DNA of 64,000 bases from Clostridium_X cadaveris. GTDB taxonomy: Bacteria > Bacillota > Clostridia > Clostridiales > Clostridiaceae. Positions 25,768-33,722 of the stretch are shown one piece after another (the stretch's first letter is position 1; each line of letters starts with the position of its first letter). The notes below the pieces were generated by a model that ran no database searches, was not told where the DNA came from, and was given only the letters and a program-made list of their open reading frames with translations. A program made the position numbers and the translations under genes. The stretch is taken from assembly GCF_039521325.1 (NCBI RefSeq), contig NZ_BAAACD010000008.1. One strand, 5' to 3'.

Positions 25768-27114
25768 TTATTTAACTTTTTCTTCTATCATCTTTGCTAA
25801 TTTATGTGCCATAATATCTATTTCTGCTTGATCTTCTCCTTCAAGCATTACTCTAACTAATGGCTCTGTACCTGATGGTCTTATAAGAACTCTTCCAGCT
25901 CCGTGAAGTGCTGCTTCTATACTTGCTATTTCTGCCTTGATTTCTTCATCAACTTCATGAATGTTCTTCTTGTCATTTGGTACCTTTGCATTAACTAAAA
26001 CTTGAGGAAGTTCCTTCATGATAGATGCAAGCTCAGAAAGAGTTTTTCCGCTTTTCTTCACAACTGATGCTAATTGAAGTCCTGTAACCATTCCATCTCC
26101 AGTAGTGTTATAGTCAAGGAATATAACGTGTCCTGATTGCTCTCCGCCTAGCTTATATCCTTCCTTAACCATCTCTTCTAGAACGTATCTGTCCCCAACT
26201 TTAGTCTTTACAGTTTTAATTCCTTCTTTTTTTGCTGCTATATCAAGTCCAAGGTTGCTCATTACAGTGACAACTAAAACATCGTCCTTTAATCTACCTT
26301 GTTTTTTCATCTCTTTAGCACAGATAGCCATGATGAAGTCTCCATCTATAAGCCTTCCTTTTTCATCAACAGCTAAACATCTGTCAGCATCTCCATCAAA
26401 AGCTAATCCTAAATCACATTGTTTTCTAACAACGTAATCCATAAGCTCTTCTGGATGAGTTGATCCACAGCTCTTATTTATATTGATTCCATCTGGGTCA
26501 TTATTTATAACGACAACCTCTGCTCCTAAATCTCTAAAAGTTTCAACTGCTGCATAGTATGCTGATCCATTTGCACAGTCTAAAGCTATCTTCATTCCTG
26601 AGAAATCAACATCTACTGTTGCTTTAGAATGCTCTATATAATCCTCTAAAGCAGAATCTTCTTTCTTCTTTCTTCCTAAGCTTCCCCCAACTGGGCATGG
26701 AACATCTTTGCATCCATTTTCTATAACTTCTTGTATGTTATCTTCTAATTCATCTGATAGTTTGTATCCTTTATTATCAAAAAACTTTATTCCATTATAT
26801 TCTACTGGATTGTGAGAAGCTGATATCATTACTCCAGCATCTGCTCCATAAGCTCTTGTCAAATATGCAACTGCAGGTGTTGGCACAACTCCTAAACACA
26901 CCGCCTCAGCTCCAACTGAAAGTATCCCTGAAACTAAAGCAGACTCTAACATATCTCCTGATATTCTTGTATCTTTTGCAACAAGAATCTTAGGCTTATG
27001 AGTTCCTTCTGTTAAGACATATGCTCCTGCTCTTCCTAAATCATAGGCCATTTGAGCTGTAAGTTCTGTATTTGCAATGCCTCTTACTCCATCGGTTCCA
27101 AACATTCTACCCAT
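25768..27114 (-). CDS. glmM: Phosphoglucosamine mutase
   Basis: A 448-aa alpha-D-phosphohexomutase interconverting glucosamine-6-phosphate and glucosamine-1-phosphate for UDP-GlcNAc. Four family motifs are visible: MISASHNPVEYNG near residue 98 with the phosphoserine, the metal loop AFDGDADRC near 240, the sugar-binding GGEQSGH near 325, and the phosphate site RPSGTEPLVRVM near 415. It lies upstream of glmS. In many Firmicutes glmM follows cdaA-cdaR; here that pair is about 26 kb away. Confidence 0.97.
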   Translation of the reverse strand: MGRMFGTDGVRGIANTELTAQMAYDLGRAGAYVLTEGTHKPKILVAKDTRISGDMLESALVSGILSVGAEAVCLGVVPTPAVAYLTRAYGADAGVMISASHNPVEYNGIKFFDNKGYKLSDELEDNIQEVIENGCKDVPCPVGGSLGRKKKEDSALEDYIEHSKATVDVDFSGMKIALDCANGSAYYAAVETFRDLGAEVVVINNDPDGININKSCGSTHPEELMDYVVRKQCDLGLAFDGDADRCLAVDEKGRLIDGDFIMAICAKEMKKQGRLKDDVLVVTVMSNLGLDIAAKKEGIKTVKTKVGDRYVLEEMVKEGYKLGGEQSGHVIFLDYNTTGDGMVTGLQLASVVKKSGKTLSELASIMKELPQVLVNAKVPNDKKNIHEVDEEIKAEIASIEAALHGAGRVLIRPSGTEPLVRVMLEGEDQAEIDIMAHKLAKMIEEKVK

Positions 27115-27140
27115 AAATATTACCTCGCTTTTAAAATATT

Positions 27141-27170
27141 AATCCTTTCTATAATTTTATAGAAAGGATT
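27141..27170 (-). terminator. Terminator after the ABC-2 operon
   Basis: A perfect 13-bp stem (AATCCTTTCTATA / TATAGAAAGGATT) with a 4-nt loop between the last ABC-2 permease gene and glmM. The tail on the minus strand is T-rich but broken. It most likely ends the bactofilin/ABC cluster transcript. Confidence 0.75.
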
Positions 27171-27242
27171 ATTTCGTAATCCAAGTATTATTATATTATA
27201 TAATTTTTATAGATACAATGTACATTTAAATTTTACATCACA

Positions 27243-28064
27243 TCAATGCCCACTTAGTAATCCTTTATCTCTGCAAAGTCTCTCTACTCTCATGAATATA
27301 TATCTTCCTCCTAGATAAAATACAAACATGGATATTATTATCAAAACAAACTCTGATTTTAAGCTGATTATAGGTGTCTGTCCTATCATTATAGCCCTCA
27401 TACCATCATTAAGATATGTCAATGGCAGCAATAATGATATGAACAAAAACACATTTGGAAGAATCTTTACTGGGAAAAAACCTCCTGACAATCCTTGAAA
27501 GATGCTGCTTGACAAATCTATTACGGCATTTGCTTCTTTTGCTAACAATACTGCTGAAGAAACCGCTATTCCAAGACCAACCAAAGCTATTATTCCAGGT
27601 ATAAAAAATGCCAATATTAAGAGTATATTTCCTCCAACTGTAAAATTAAATAGAAAGTGACATATTATAAGGGTTAATATCATCTCAAAGGTAGTTGCAC
27701 AAAATTGAAAAGATACCGATCCTAAAATCATAGCCATCCTATTTGCAGGTGTGCTCCAATTAGATTCTAAGGTCCCCTGCATCATTTCGTTTTTCAAAGT
27801 GAACCCTGTACTCCATAGGGCAGTTGAAAAATAAGATGTTACTATATATCCAACTATCATAAATCCCATATAATCTGAATTTCCTGTATAACTTGCAAAA
27901 CCTAAAACCTCTCCCCCCTGTTCAAACGCCTTTCCCATAAAATAATAGGGCGCCAACCATATAATAGGATTAAATAGACTCAAAATAAAATTCAGAGGAT
28001 ATCTAAAGTAATTTTTCATACTTCTTATAAATCTAGCCCTTATAACTATCAAATTTTCTCTCAT
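27243..28064 (-). CDS. ABC-2 type permease, second subunit
   Basis: A 273-aa ABC-2 membrane subunit with about six helices. It has the motif region MMQGTLESNWSTPANR near residue 90, shared with its neighbour (MRGTLESNWLCPISH), so the two are paralogues that probably form a heterodimer. It lies 13 bases after the other permease gene and is the last gene of the cluster. Family relatives move drugs, lipids or polysaccharides, usually outward; the substrate is unknown. Confidence 0.85.
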   Translation of the reverse strand: MRENLIVIRARFIRSMKNYFRYPLNFILSLFNPIIWLAPYYFMGKAFEQGGEVLGFASYTGNSDYMGFMIVGYIVTSYFSTALWSTGFTLKNEMMQGTLESNWSTPANRMAMILGSVSFQFCATTFEMILTLIICHFLFNFTVGGNILLILAFFIPGIIALVGLGIAVSSAVLLAKEANAVIDLSSSIFQGLSGGFFPVKILPNVFLFISLLLPLTYLNDGMRAIMIGQTPIISLKSEFVLIIISMFVFYLGGRYIFMRVERLCRDKGLLSGH

Positions 28065-28077
28065 ATATCTCCCTCCT

Positions 28078-28908
28078 TTAAAACCTTTCTAATGATCCTT
28101 CATTTTTTACTTTCAGTTCTACTTTTAGAAAGCATATTCTTCCTATTATAAGAAGGATTATGCCTATAGTAAGTGCTGGCACAATATCTTTTAAAGCTGC
28201 TTCCGAAAAAATAGATATATCGTTTAACATCACATTTCTAGTCAAGTTTATTCCATAGGTAAAAGGAAGAATTTTAGAAATGATTTTAAGAGAATTAGGA
28301 AGTACTATGATAGGAAATGATATCCCACAAAATATTGTTATAAAGCCTCTTATGATTTGAACCGCAGCCCCTGTTTCCTTAAACCATAAAACCAAGCTTG
28401 CAAAGATTGATCCAAACCCATAAACCCCAGGTATTAATACTATAAAGCAGATTATCCATGAAAATATATTTCCAGTAAAATAAACACCGTATACAAGTTT
28501 ATATTCAACTATACTTATTACTACAGTCAAAAGATTTTCTAATATGGATACTATAGCTCCTCCAATAAGCAGGTCTACATGACTTATAGGACACAGCCAA
28601 TTTGATTCTAAAGTTCCTCTCATCTGTTCTTCTCTGATTAATGTCCCAAAGTTCCACATAGTCATATTTGACCACATCCATACCATAGTCCCTATTACTA
28701 CAAAACCCATGAAACTATTGGTCCCAGCTATATCTGAGAATTGCTGAAATCCACTGCCATCAGTTCCTGCCATGCTCAAACCAGGAAGTACATATGCAAG
28801 TGGAAATATAAGAGGCCATATGAGCATCTGTATTATCCACGTTGGGTACCTTACTAGTTGTGTAAGCTCTTTTTTCACTATAGCTTTAACTGTATAAAAT
28901 CTCCCCAT
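28078..28908 (-). CDS. ABC-2 type permease, first subunit
   Basis: A 276-aa ABC-2 membrane subunit with about six helices and the conserved cytoplasmic segment MRGTLESNWLCP near residue 95. The start ATG has GGGAGTAGGTG 6 nt upstream, located at the end of the ATPase gene (8-base gap). Together with the paralogue downstream and the ATPase upstream it should form a heteromeric exporter. Confidence 0.85.
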   Translation of the reverse strand: MGRFYTVKAIVKKELTQLVRYPTWIIQMLIWPLIFPLAYVLPGLSMAGTDGSGFQQFSDIAGTNSFMGFVVIGTMVWMWSNMTMWNFGTLIREEQMRGTLESNWLCPISHVDLLIGGAIVSILENLLTVVISIVEYKLVYGVYFTGNIFSWIICFIVLIPGVYGFGSIFASLVLWFKETGAAVQIIRGFITIFCGISFPIIVLPNSLKIISKILPFTYGINLTRNVMLNDISIFSEAALKDIVPALTIGIILLIIGRICFLKVELKVKNEGSLERF

Positions 28909-28916
28909 ATTTTCAC

Positions 28917-29927
28917 CTACTCCCTTAACTTCTTTCCAGTAAGTTTTATGAATACATCTTCTAAGGATGGCTCTAGCACGTTTATATTTAAAAGCTTTAT
29001 TCCGTTTTTATAAATCCTTGTCATTATTTCTGTTATTATCTCCTCACCATTGTTGTGGTGAATTAAAAGTTCGTAGGTTCCCTTATCTTCTTTAAACTCT
29101 GATATAAGGTTTTCTATATGATGGATTTTTGTTATTTCTTCTTTTATTGAATCTGAAAATTTGTCTACTTCTATTTTTATTGCTTTTATTTCATTGATTG
29201 ATTTTTTTAGATTTTCAGGTGTGTCTAAGGCGATGACTTCGCCGTTATCTATGATTGCTATTCTGTCGCATAAGAAGTCTGCTTCTTCCATATAATGAGT
29301 TGTTAAAAGAATTGTTTTTCCTTGGCTTTTTAATTCCATTATGATTTCTCTAAGATTTAACGCTGATTGAGGATCTAATCCTAGAGTCGGTTCATCTAAT
29401 AAGATTACTGGTGCCTCTGGCATAAGTGCTTTTCCTAAGGCCACCTTTTGCTTCATTCCTGTTGAAAATTTTTCAACTATAACATCAGCTTTTTCTATAA
29501 GATCCAGCCGTTTTAGAACCTTTTCTGCTCTATCCTTGGCAGTCTTTGGACTCAATCCATATAAAGCTCCAAAATACTCTAGATTTTCTCTAGCTGTAAG
29601 TTTCCAGTAAATACTTCTATCTCCAGCTAATACAGTTCCTATCCTTTTTAAAGATTCCTTTGGGTTTTTGTCCACATCTATATCCATAACTTTTACACAT
29701 CCTGAACTAGGCCGTAAAAGTCCTGTTATCATTTTTATTATTGTAGTCTTTCCTGCCCCATTAGGCCCTAGAAGACCAAAAATTTCTCCTTTATATATAT
29801 TAAAGTTAACTCCATTTACAGCTTTAAACTCTGTCTTCTCTATAGTTCTAAAAAACTTCTTTTTCTTCATGACGAATGTCTTTTTTAAATCATCTACTGC
29901 AACTACAATTTCTGGTTTTCCCTCCAT
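28917..29927 (-). CDS. ABC-2 transporter ATPase
   Basis: A 336-aa ATPase subunit. Walker A GPNGAGKTT near residue 57, signature FSTGMKQKVALG near 155 (the S-T-G-M-K form typical of ABC-2 ATPases), Walker B VILLDEPTLGLD and the switch histidine in LLTTHYMEEA are all intact. A C-terminal extension of about 90 residues is usual in drug/lipid exporters of this class. It is followed by two permeases and preceded by a short unknown gene, in one operon. Confidence 0.9.
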   Translation of the reverse strand: MEGKPEIVVAVDDLKKTFVMKKKKFFRTIEKTEFKAVNGVNFNIYKGEIFGLLGPNGAGKTTIIKMITGLLRPSSGCVKVMDIDVDKNPKESLKRIGTVLAGDRSIYWKLTARENLEYFGALYGLSPKTAKDRAEKVLKRLDLIEKADVIVEKFSTGMKQKVALGKALMPEAPVILLDEPTLGLDPQSALNLREIIMELKSQGKTILLTTHYMEEADFLCDRIAIIDNGEVIALDTPENLKKSINEIKAIKIEVDKFSDSIKEEITKIHHIENLISEFKEDKGTYELLIHHNNGEEIITEIMTRIYKNGIKLLNINVLEPSLEDVFIKLTGKKLRE

Positions 29928-29946
29928 GATACCCCTCCAAAAACAC

Positions 29947-30210
29947 TTAAATTTCTATAGTCACCTCATCTCCGTCTTTTTCTTTTACATCAATAATTCT
30001 TAAACCTTTGTATTTCTTTAGTTGCTTAAAATTCCTTGCTATAAGCCGAAAATCTATTGAGTTTATGACTTCCATAGTTTTAGGATCTATCTCTTTAGAG
30101 CTTACTCTTGTTATAAAACCCATATGCTTTATGCATACAGTTACAAGCCACATTGGAATAGAAATATTTATATTTTTATCATTACTTTTCTCTTTTATCC
30201 TTATCCTCAT
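29947..30210 (-). CDS. Short partner protein related to the SHOCT-like protein's C-terminal half
   Basis: An 87-aa protein with a basic start (MRIRIKEKSNDKN) and a C-terminus ending VKEKDGDEVTIEI. This end closely resembles the end of the neighbouring 132-aa protein (VNSHDGDVVRIFIE), and both carry a SIPMWLV / NLPVNFI type strand before a helical region, so they share one small domain. AAGGTGACG precedes the ATG; the upstream gene ends 9 bases earlier. It may bind the membrane or the neighbouring proteins; no function is known to me. Confidence 0.7.
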   Translation of the reverse strand: MRIRIKEKSNDKNINISIPMWLVTVCIKHMGFITRVSSKEIDPKTMEVINSIDFRLIARNFKQLKKYKGLRIIDVKEKDGDEVTIEI

Positions 30211-30219
30211 AACGTCACC

Positions 30220-30618
30220 TTACTCTATAAAGATTCTCACTACGTCCCCATCATGAGAGTTTACCTTTACTATTTCTCCCATAAGTTTGTTATCTAAGGC
30301 AGCAGTTATGCTTTGGATAAGCATTTCACTATCAATTCCTTCCATACCTTCTATATTCATAGGAAACTTTCCACAAGCTTTTAGCACTCCACTTATAAAG
30401 TTTACTGGAAGATTTACCTTTACCTCATCTCCATCATGAGAATCAACTTGTATCTTCAACATCTTATTTCCATAATTTTCATCACTAACATTACATAACG
30501 TAACATTGTTATCTTCTTTTTCCCCATTATTTAGAGCCTCTATAAGCTGTGAAGCCTTTTCACTAGAAAGCTTTCCTTCCTCAACCATATTTAATACTCT
30601 CATTACCTCTTCATTCAT
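30220..30618 (-). CDS. SHOCT-like protein (YvlB-like N-terminus)
   Basis: A 132-aa protein. Residues 1-32 (RVLNMVEEGKLSSEKASQLIEALN) match the short SHOCT-like helical hairpin found at the N-terminus of YvlB-type proteins. The rest contains two related beta segments, each with a SHDGDEVK or SHDGDVVR motif. The DUF2089 protein upstream ends in a similar helical segment (LEKGDISPEEAIKLLN), suggesting the two interact. GGAGGG precedes the start. Function unknown; envelope or stress-related regulation is inferred from neighbours. Confidence 0.75.
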   Translation of the reverse strand: MNEEVMRVLNMVEEGKLSSEKASQLIEALNNGEKEDNNVTLCNVSDENYGNKMLKIQVDSHDGDEVKVNLPVNFISGVLKACGKFPMNIEGMEGIDSEMLIQSITAALDNKLMGEIVKVNSHDGDVVRIFIE

Positions 30619-30661
30619 AATTAAACCCTCCTATTATTTATTCCCTTTTTTTAAATTAGAT

Positions 30662-31039
30662 TTACTCTTTATTGAGAAGCTTTATAGCTTCTTCAGGAGA
30701 TATATCTCCTTTTTCTAAAGCGTCTAAAACATCTTTGTTTTGAGATGTCATATCTTTTATTTCTTGCTTTTCTGTCTTATACCCTAATGATGTTAAAACT
30801 TCATCAAGTTTAGCTCTCACCGTAGGATATGAAATCCCAAGAGTTTTTTCTACATCCTTTATATTTCCTCTGGATCTTAGAAACACCTCTACGAACTCTA
30901 GTTGACCAGCTGTGAGATAATCAAACTTTGATAATTCAAAGTCATTTTCTATAACTGTGCTGCACTTACTACACTGTAGTTTTTTTACTAAAAGCTTAGA
31001 TGAACACACTGGACATCTATTTAAAACTTTGTATTTCAT
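30662..31039 (-). CDS. DUF2089 protein: zinc ribbon plus helix-turn-helix regulator
   Basis: A 125-aa protein. An N-terminal zinc ribbon has two CxxC pairs (CPVCSS and CSKCST) within residues 1-35; a helix-turn-helix follows (NIKDVEKTLGISYPTVRAKLDEVL), then a C-terminal helical hairpin like the SHOCT-like segment next door. It is probably a small DNA-binding regulator. The longer frame from 31063 uses an ATG that overlaps the promoter; AAGGAG lies 10 nt before the ATG used here. A TTGAGT-N17-TATAAT promoter directly precedes the gene. Confidence 0.82.
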   Translation of the reverse strand: MKYKVLNRCPVCSSKLLVKKLQCSKCSTVIENDFELSKFDYLTAGQLEFVEVFLRSRGNIKDVEKTLGISYPTVRAKLDEVLTSLGYKTEKQEIKDMTSQNKDVLDALEKGDISPEEAIKLLNKE

Positions 31040-31061
31040 CTTTTCACATCTCCTTAGTGAC

Positions 31062-31090
31062 ATTATATTCTATTTATTTAAAAAACTCAA
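31062..31090 (-). promoter_or_regulatory. Promoter of the DUF2089-ABC part of the cluster
   Basis: On the minus strand TTGAGT (31090-31085), a 17-nt spacer and TATAAT (31067-31062). Transcription would begin near 31055, some 16 bases before the DUF2089 start codon. Confidence 0.65.
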
Positions 31091-31094
31091 TATT

Positions 31095-31127
31095 AAAATT
31101 AAAATATTTAATTATTATTTTAATTTT
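31095..31127. repeat. AT-only inverted repeat before the DUF2089 promoter
   Basis: Perfect 12-bp arms AAAATTAAAATA / TATTTTAATTTT with a 9-nt spacer, ending 4 bases before the -35 box. It may terminate the upstream bactofilin transcript or serve as an operator. The all-AT content lowers its significance. Confidence 0.4.
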
Positions 31128-31165
31128 AATCATTATTATCAATTTTAAAATTAATTTTATTTATT

Positions 31166-31951
31166 TTACAGAAAAATTTGTTCTGCATTTTCAACTTTTC
31201 CATCATCTTTTAACTTATATTCGTTGGTGTACTCTACTTTATTTATATTGCATCCTCTTCCTATAACCACATTTTTTCCTCTGACAATATCAGCATCAGT
31301 GTATTCAAGAACAATATTATCTCCTTCTATAAGCTGCGCACTCACCTTTCCAAATGCTAATGAAAGCCCGAAAAAGCTAGAGATAATACCTCCATTGTTC
31401 TCATATCTTTCAATCCTTATATTTTGGCCTCCTATTTCTTTTGCATAACACTTGTTTGATGGATTGATTATTATTTCATCACCACTTAAAAGATTTTCTA
31501 TATTAAATTTACCATTAAATTTTATAAAATCTGCTTCTACATCTCCTGATGTTTTTAAAGAGCCTGCTACATTTATTCTCTTTCCATTTACCTCTGTTGC
31601 CGAAAGAGACCCGCTAATCAGAATTTCTTCTACATTGCATTGACCATTAACCCTAGTAGAACCACTAATTTTTAAAGCTGATGCAGTTAAATCTTGTTCT
31701 ACAGATAAGGAACCACTAACTTTAACTTCCCCCGCTTTAACATGACCTTTAAGAGTACATTTTCCAGATACCTTTATATCATTTACTACTAAAGCATCTC
31801 CCGCTATAGTAGCTGCTCCACTGACTTTAACGCATTCGCATTCTACATTTCCTTGAATTTTTCCAGCACCGCTTATTTTTACATCTCTATATTTTCCTCC
31901 AGGCATAGTAGATGATCCTGATATTTTTATATCCATTAAATTATTATCCAT
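31166..31951 (-). CDS. Bactofilin-type polymer-forming protein (second of two)
   Basis: A 261-aa protein made of short repeated beta units (KISGAGKIQGNVECECVKVSG and similar, roughly every 10-20 residues), the pattern of the right-handed beta-helix of bactofilins. The last 100 residues are a second type of domain ending in GKNVVIGRGCNINKVEY, which its neighbour shares. Such proteins polymerise without nucleotide into membrane-associated scaffolds. It follows the first bactofilin gene by 12 bases. From memory, B. subtilis yhbE/yhbF have a comparable arrangement with yhbD. Confidence 0.85.
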   Translation of the reverse strand: MDNNLMDIKISGSSTMPGGKYRDVKISGAGKIQGNVECECVKVSGAATIAGDALVVNDIKVSGKCTLKGHVKAGEVKVSGSLSVEQDLTASALKISGSTRVNGQCNVEEILISGSLSATEVNGKRINVAGSLKTSGDVEADFIKFNGKFNIENLLSGDEIIINPSNKCYAKEIGGQNIRIERYENNGGIISSFFGLSLAFGKVSAQLIEGDNIVLEYTDADIVRGKNVVIGRGCNINKVEYTNEYKLKDDGKVENAEQIFL

Positions 31952-31963
31952 TCGTTACTCCCC

Positions 31964-32758
31964 CTATTTTTGAACTTTTACCTTTTCTCTTATTTTTGAA
32001 CTAGGTGACACCTCAATACTTTCACTGTATTCTACTTTCCCAATTTCACACTTGTCACCAATCACCACATTATTTCCTCTAACTACTTTAGACTTTGTAT
32101 ACTCTATATCTATTTCATCACCTTCTATTTCTTCACAAGTTAGCCCATCATATGCAGCCTCTTCTGCCGAGAACAAATCCTTTATCATAGAAAATATTTG
32201 AGAAGCTCCACAAAAGCTTCTTTTTTTAACTTTTATCTCATGTCCTCCTATAATTCTCACCTTTGATGTTCCCCTTAAAGATATAATTACTTTTTCACCA
32301 TTAAGTTCTTCCCCTATATTCAATACACCATCACATCTTAGTTCTTCCACTTCTAAGGATTTCAAAGTTTTAAAAGCTCCATTTATGCTTATATTCTCAA
32401 ATTCAGCACCTTCTAAAGCTACAAGTCCTCCTCCTATATCAGCTTTTACTCCCTGTATCACCTTTTCTATTTTAGCGCTTCCATTAACTTCAAGGTTATC
32501 CACTCCAAGGTTCTCCTTAAAATTTCCACTTCCATCTATCTCAAGTTCTTCACAAATTGTATCATCTAAAAATTTTGCAGATCCATCTATCTCTATTGAT
32601 TTAGCTTTTACTTTACCTTTAAATTTCCCAGCACCATTTATCTCTATATATTCTGATGTCAAGTCTCCATTTACAGATCCAACACCATCTATAACAAGCC
32701 TTTGATATTCACCCCCAGCTATACTTCCAACTCCATCAATATTATATTCTCCATTCAT
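31964..32758 (-). CDS. Bactofilin-type polymer-forming protein (first of two)
   Basis: A 264-aa paralogue of the downstream protein, with repeated units such as VIDGVGSVNGDLTSEYIEINGAG spaced as in a beta-helix, and the same C-terminal block (GNNVVIGDKCEIGKVEYSESIEV). Residues 180-200 (HEIKVKKRSFCG) form a basic, hydrophobic insertion that may touch the membrane. It lies 13 bases past the YhbD-like regulator. The two bactofilins may co-polymerise. Confidence 0.85.
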   Translation of the reverse strand: MNGEYNIDGVGSIAGGEYQRLVIDGVGSVNGDLTSEYIEINGAGKFKGKVKAKSIEIDGSAKFLDDTICEELEIDGSGNFKENLGVDNLEVNGSAKIEKVIQGVKADIGGGLVALEGAEFENISINGAFKTLKSLEVEELRCDGVLNIGEELNGEKVIISLRGTSKVRIIGGHEIKVKKRSFCGASQIFSMIKDLFSAEEAAYDGLTCEEIEGDEIDIEYTKSKVVRGNNVVIGDKCEIGKVEYSESIEVSPSSKIREKVKVQK

Positions 32759-32771
32759 TTCTTTCCTCTCC

Positions 32772-33392
32772 TTATTTATTTAATTTTACCTTTAATTCTT
32801 CTACAAAGTCTCCAATCGCTTTTTTTATGACAATCTTACCTTGAGGTTCAATAAATACATTCTCTGAAAACTCTCCCACCATCCATATGCTTATTCCAAG
32901 CTTTCTTACAAGGAGAATATTATAATTCACACCATTTATATTTTCATTTTCTTTTACCAATATACTTAAAAGAGCTTTACCTTCATCTAAAGTTATTTCT
33001 CCCGTCATAAGAAGATTTTCCATAATATATACTTGAAGTATACTTTCGAAATTCTCTATTACCTTCCCCATATCCTCATATATATTTATTGCATTCTGAG
33101 ATAATATTCCTTTTTCCAATACTTCTTCTTTGCTTAAATTTACAGATGTTGGTTTAGGAGAAAACATATTTGCTAATTCTTCTAATGACAATTCATCCTT
33201 CATAGCTTTTATCTTTTCTATTCTCTCCAATATTTTATCTTCAGGAAAATAAGTTTCCTGACCAGTAAAGCTAGATTTTTTTATAAACCACTCCTCCGGA
33301 ATTATATTCTTTCTCTTCCATCTATATAATTGTCCATAGGATATTCCTGTCTTTTCTAAAAGTTCCTTCTTTGAAATTAAATTTTCTTCCAC
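32772..33392 (-). CDS. YhbD-like (DUF4004) MerR-type helix-turn-helix protein
   Basis: A 206-aa protein with an N-terminal MerR-like recognition segment (KKELLEKTGISYGQLYRWKRKNIIP) and a helical second half; it resembles B. subtilis YhbD, encoded next to two bactofilins. It is probably the regulator of this cluster. The start is a GTG with AAAGGAGGAGG 8 nt upstream. A palindrome sits in the spacer of its own promoter, the position MerR-type regulators use, so autoregulation is likely. Confidence 0.83.
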   Translation of the reverse strand: MEENLISKKELLEKTGISYGQLYRWKRKNIIPEEWFIKKSSFTGQETYFPEDKILERIEKIKAMKDELSLEELANMFSPKPTSVNLSKEEVLEKGILSQNAINIYEDMGKVIENFESILQVYIMENLLMTGEITLDEGKALLSILVKENENINGVNYNILLVRKLGISIWMVGEFSENVFIEPQGKIVIKKAIGDFVEELKVKLNK

Positions 33393-33415
33393 TAAACTCC
33401 TCCTCCTTTAAATTT

Positions 33416-33444
33416 AGCATAACAAAACATTGTTACGTTGTAAA
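33416..33444 (-). promoter_or_regulatory. Promoter of the YhbD-bactofilin operon with spacer palindrome
   Basis: On the minus strand TTTACA (33444-33439), a 17-nt spacer and TATGCT (33421-33416). A perfect inverted repeat TAACA-N6-TGTTA (33420-33435) fills most of the spacer and touches the -10 box. The predicted start (about 33409) leaves a 17-base leader holding the ribosome site. Confidence 0.65.
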
Positions 33445-33555
33445 GGGGTTGTTTCATTATTTTTAAAATTTTTCTAAAAACATAGGGAGAGATAAAAAAA
33501 TATAAACAAAATTATAGATGATGAATTTTTCTACAATTTAAATTTGAAACAAACT

Positions 33556-33610
33556 AAAAAGCAGCTATCTTAATTACCACTAAATCATGGTATCTTGATA
33601 GCTGCTTTTC
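33556..33610 (-). terminator. Terminator of thrS
   Basis: A 12-13-bp stem (AAAAGCAGCTATC / GATAGCTGCTTTT) with an internal ACC/GGT pairing, T-rich on the minus-strand side. It lies about 110 bases past the thrS stop. Confidence 0.75.
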
Positions 33611-33722
33611 TTAATAGCACTCCCCGCGATGAAACTTTAATTCTAAATTAAATACTCCAACATTTAAAGGGACCTATGAGTCACTAACTCTTAACTCTTC
33701 ACTTTTATCTCTTAACTAAATT

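Noticed and set aside
31095..31127. CRISPR or other repeat array in the AT-rich region before DUF2089
   Set aside because: Only one inverted repeat pair is present, with no regular spacers; no CRISPR array was found anywhere in the window.
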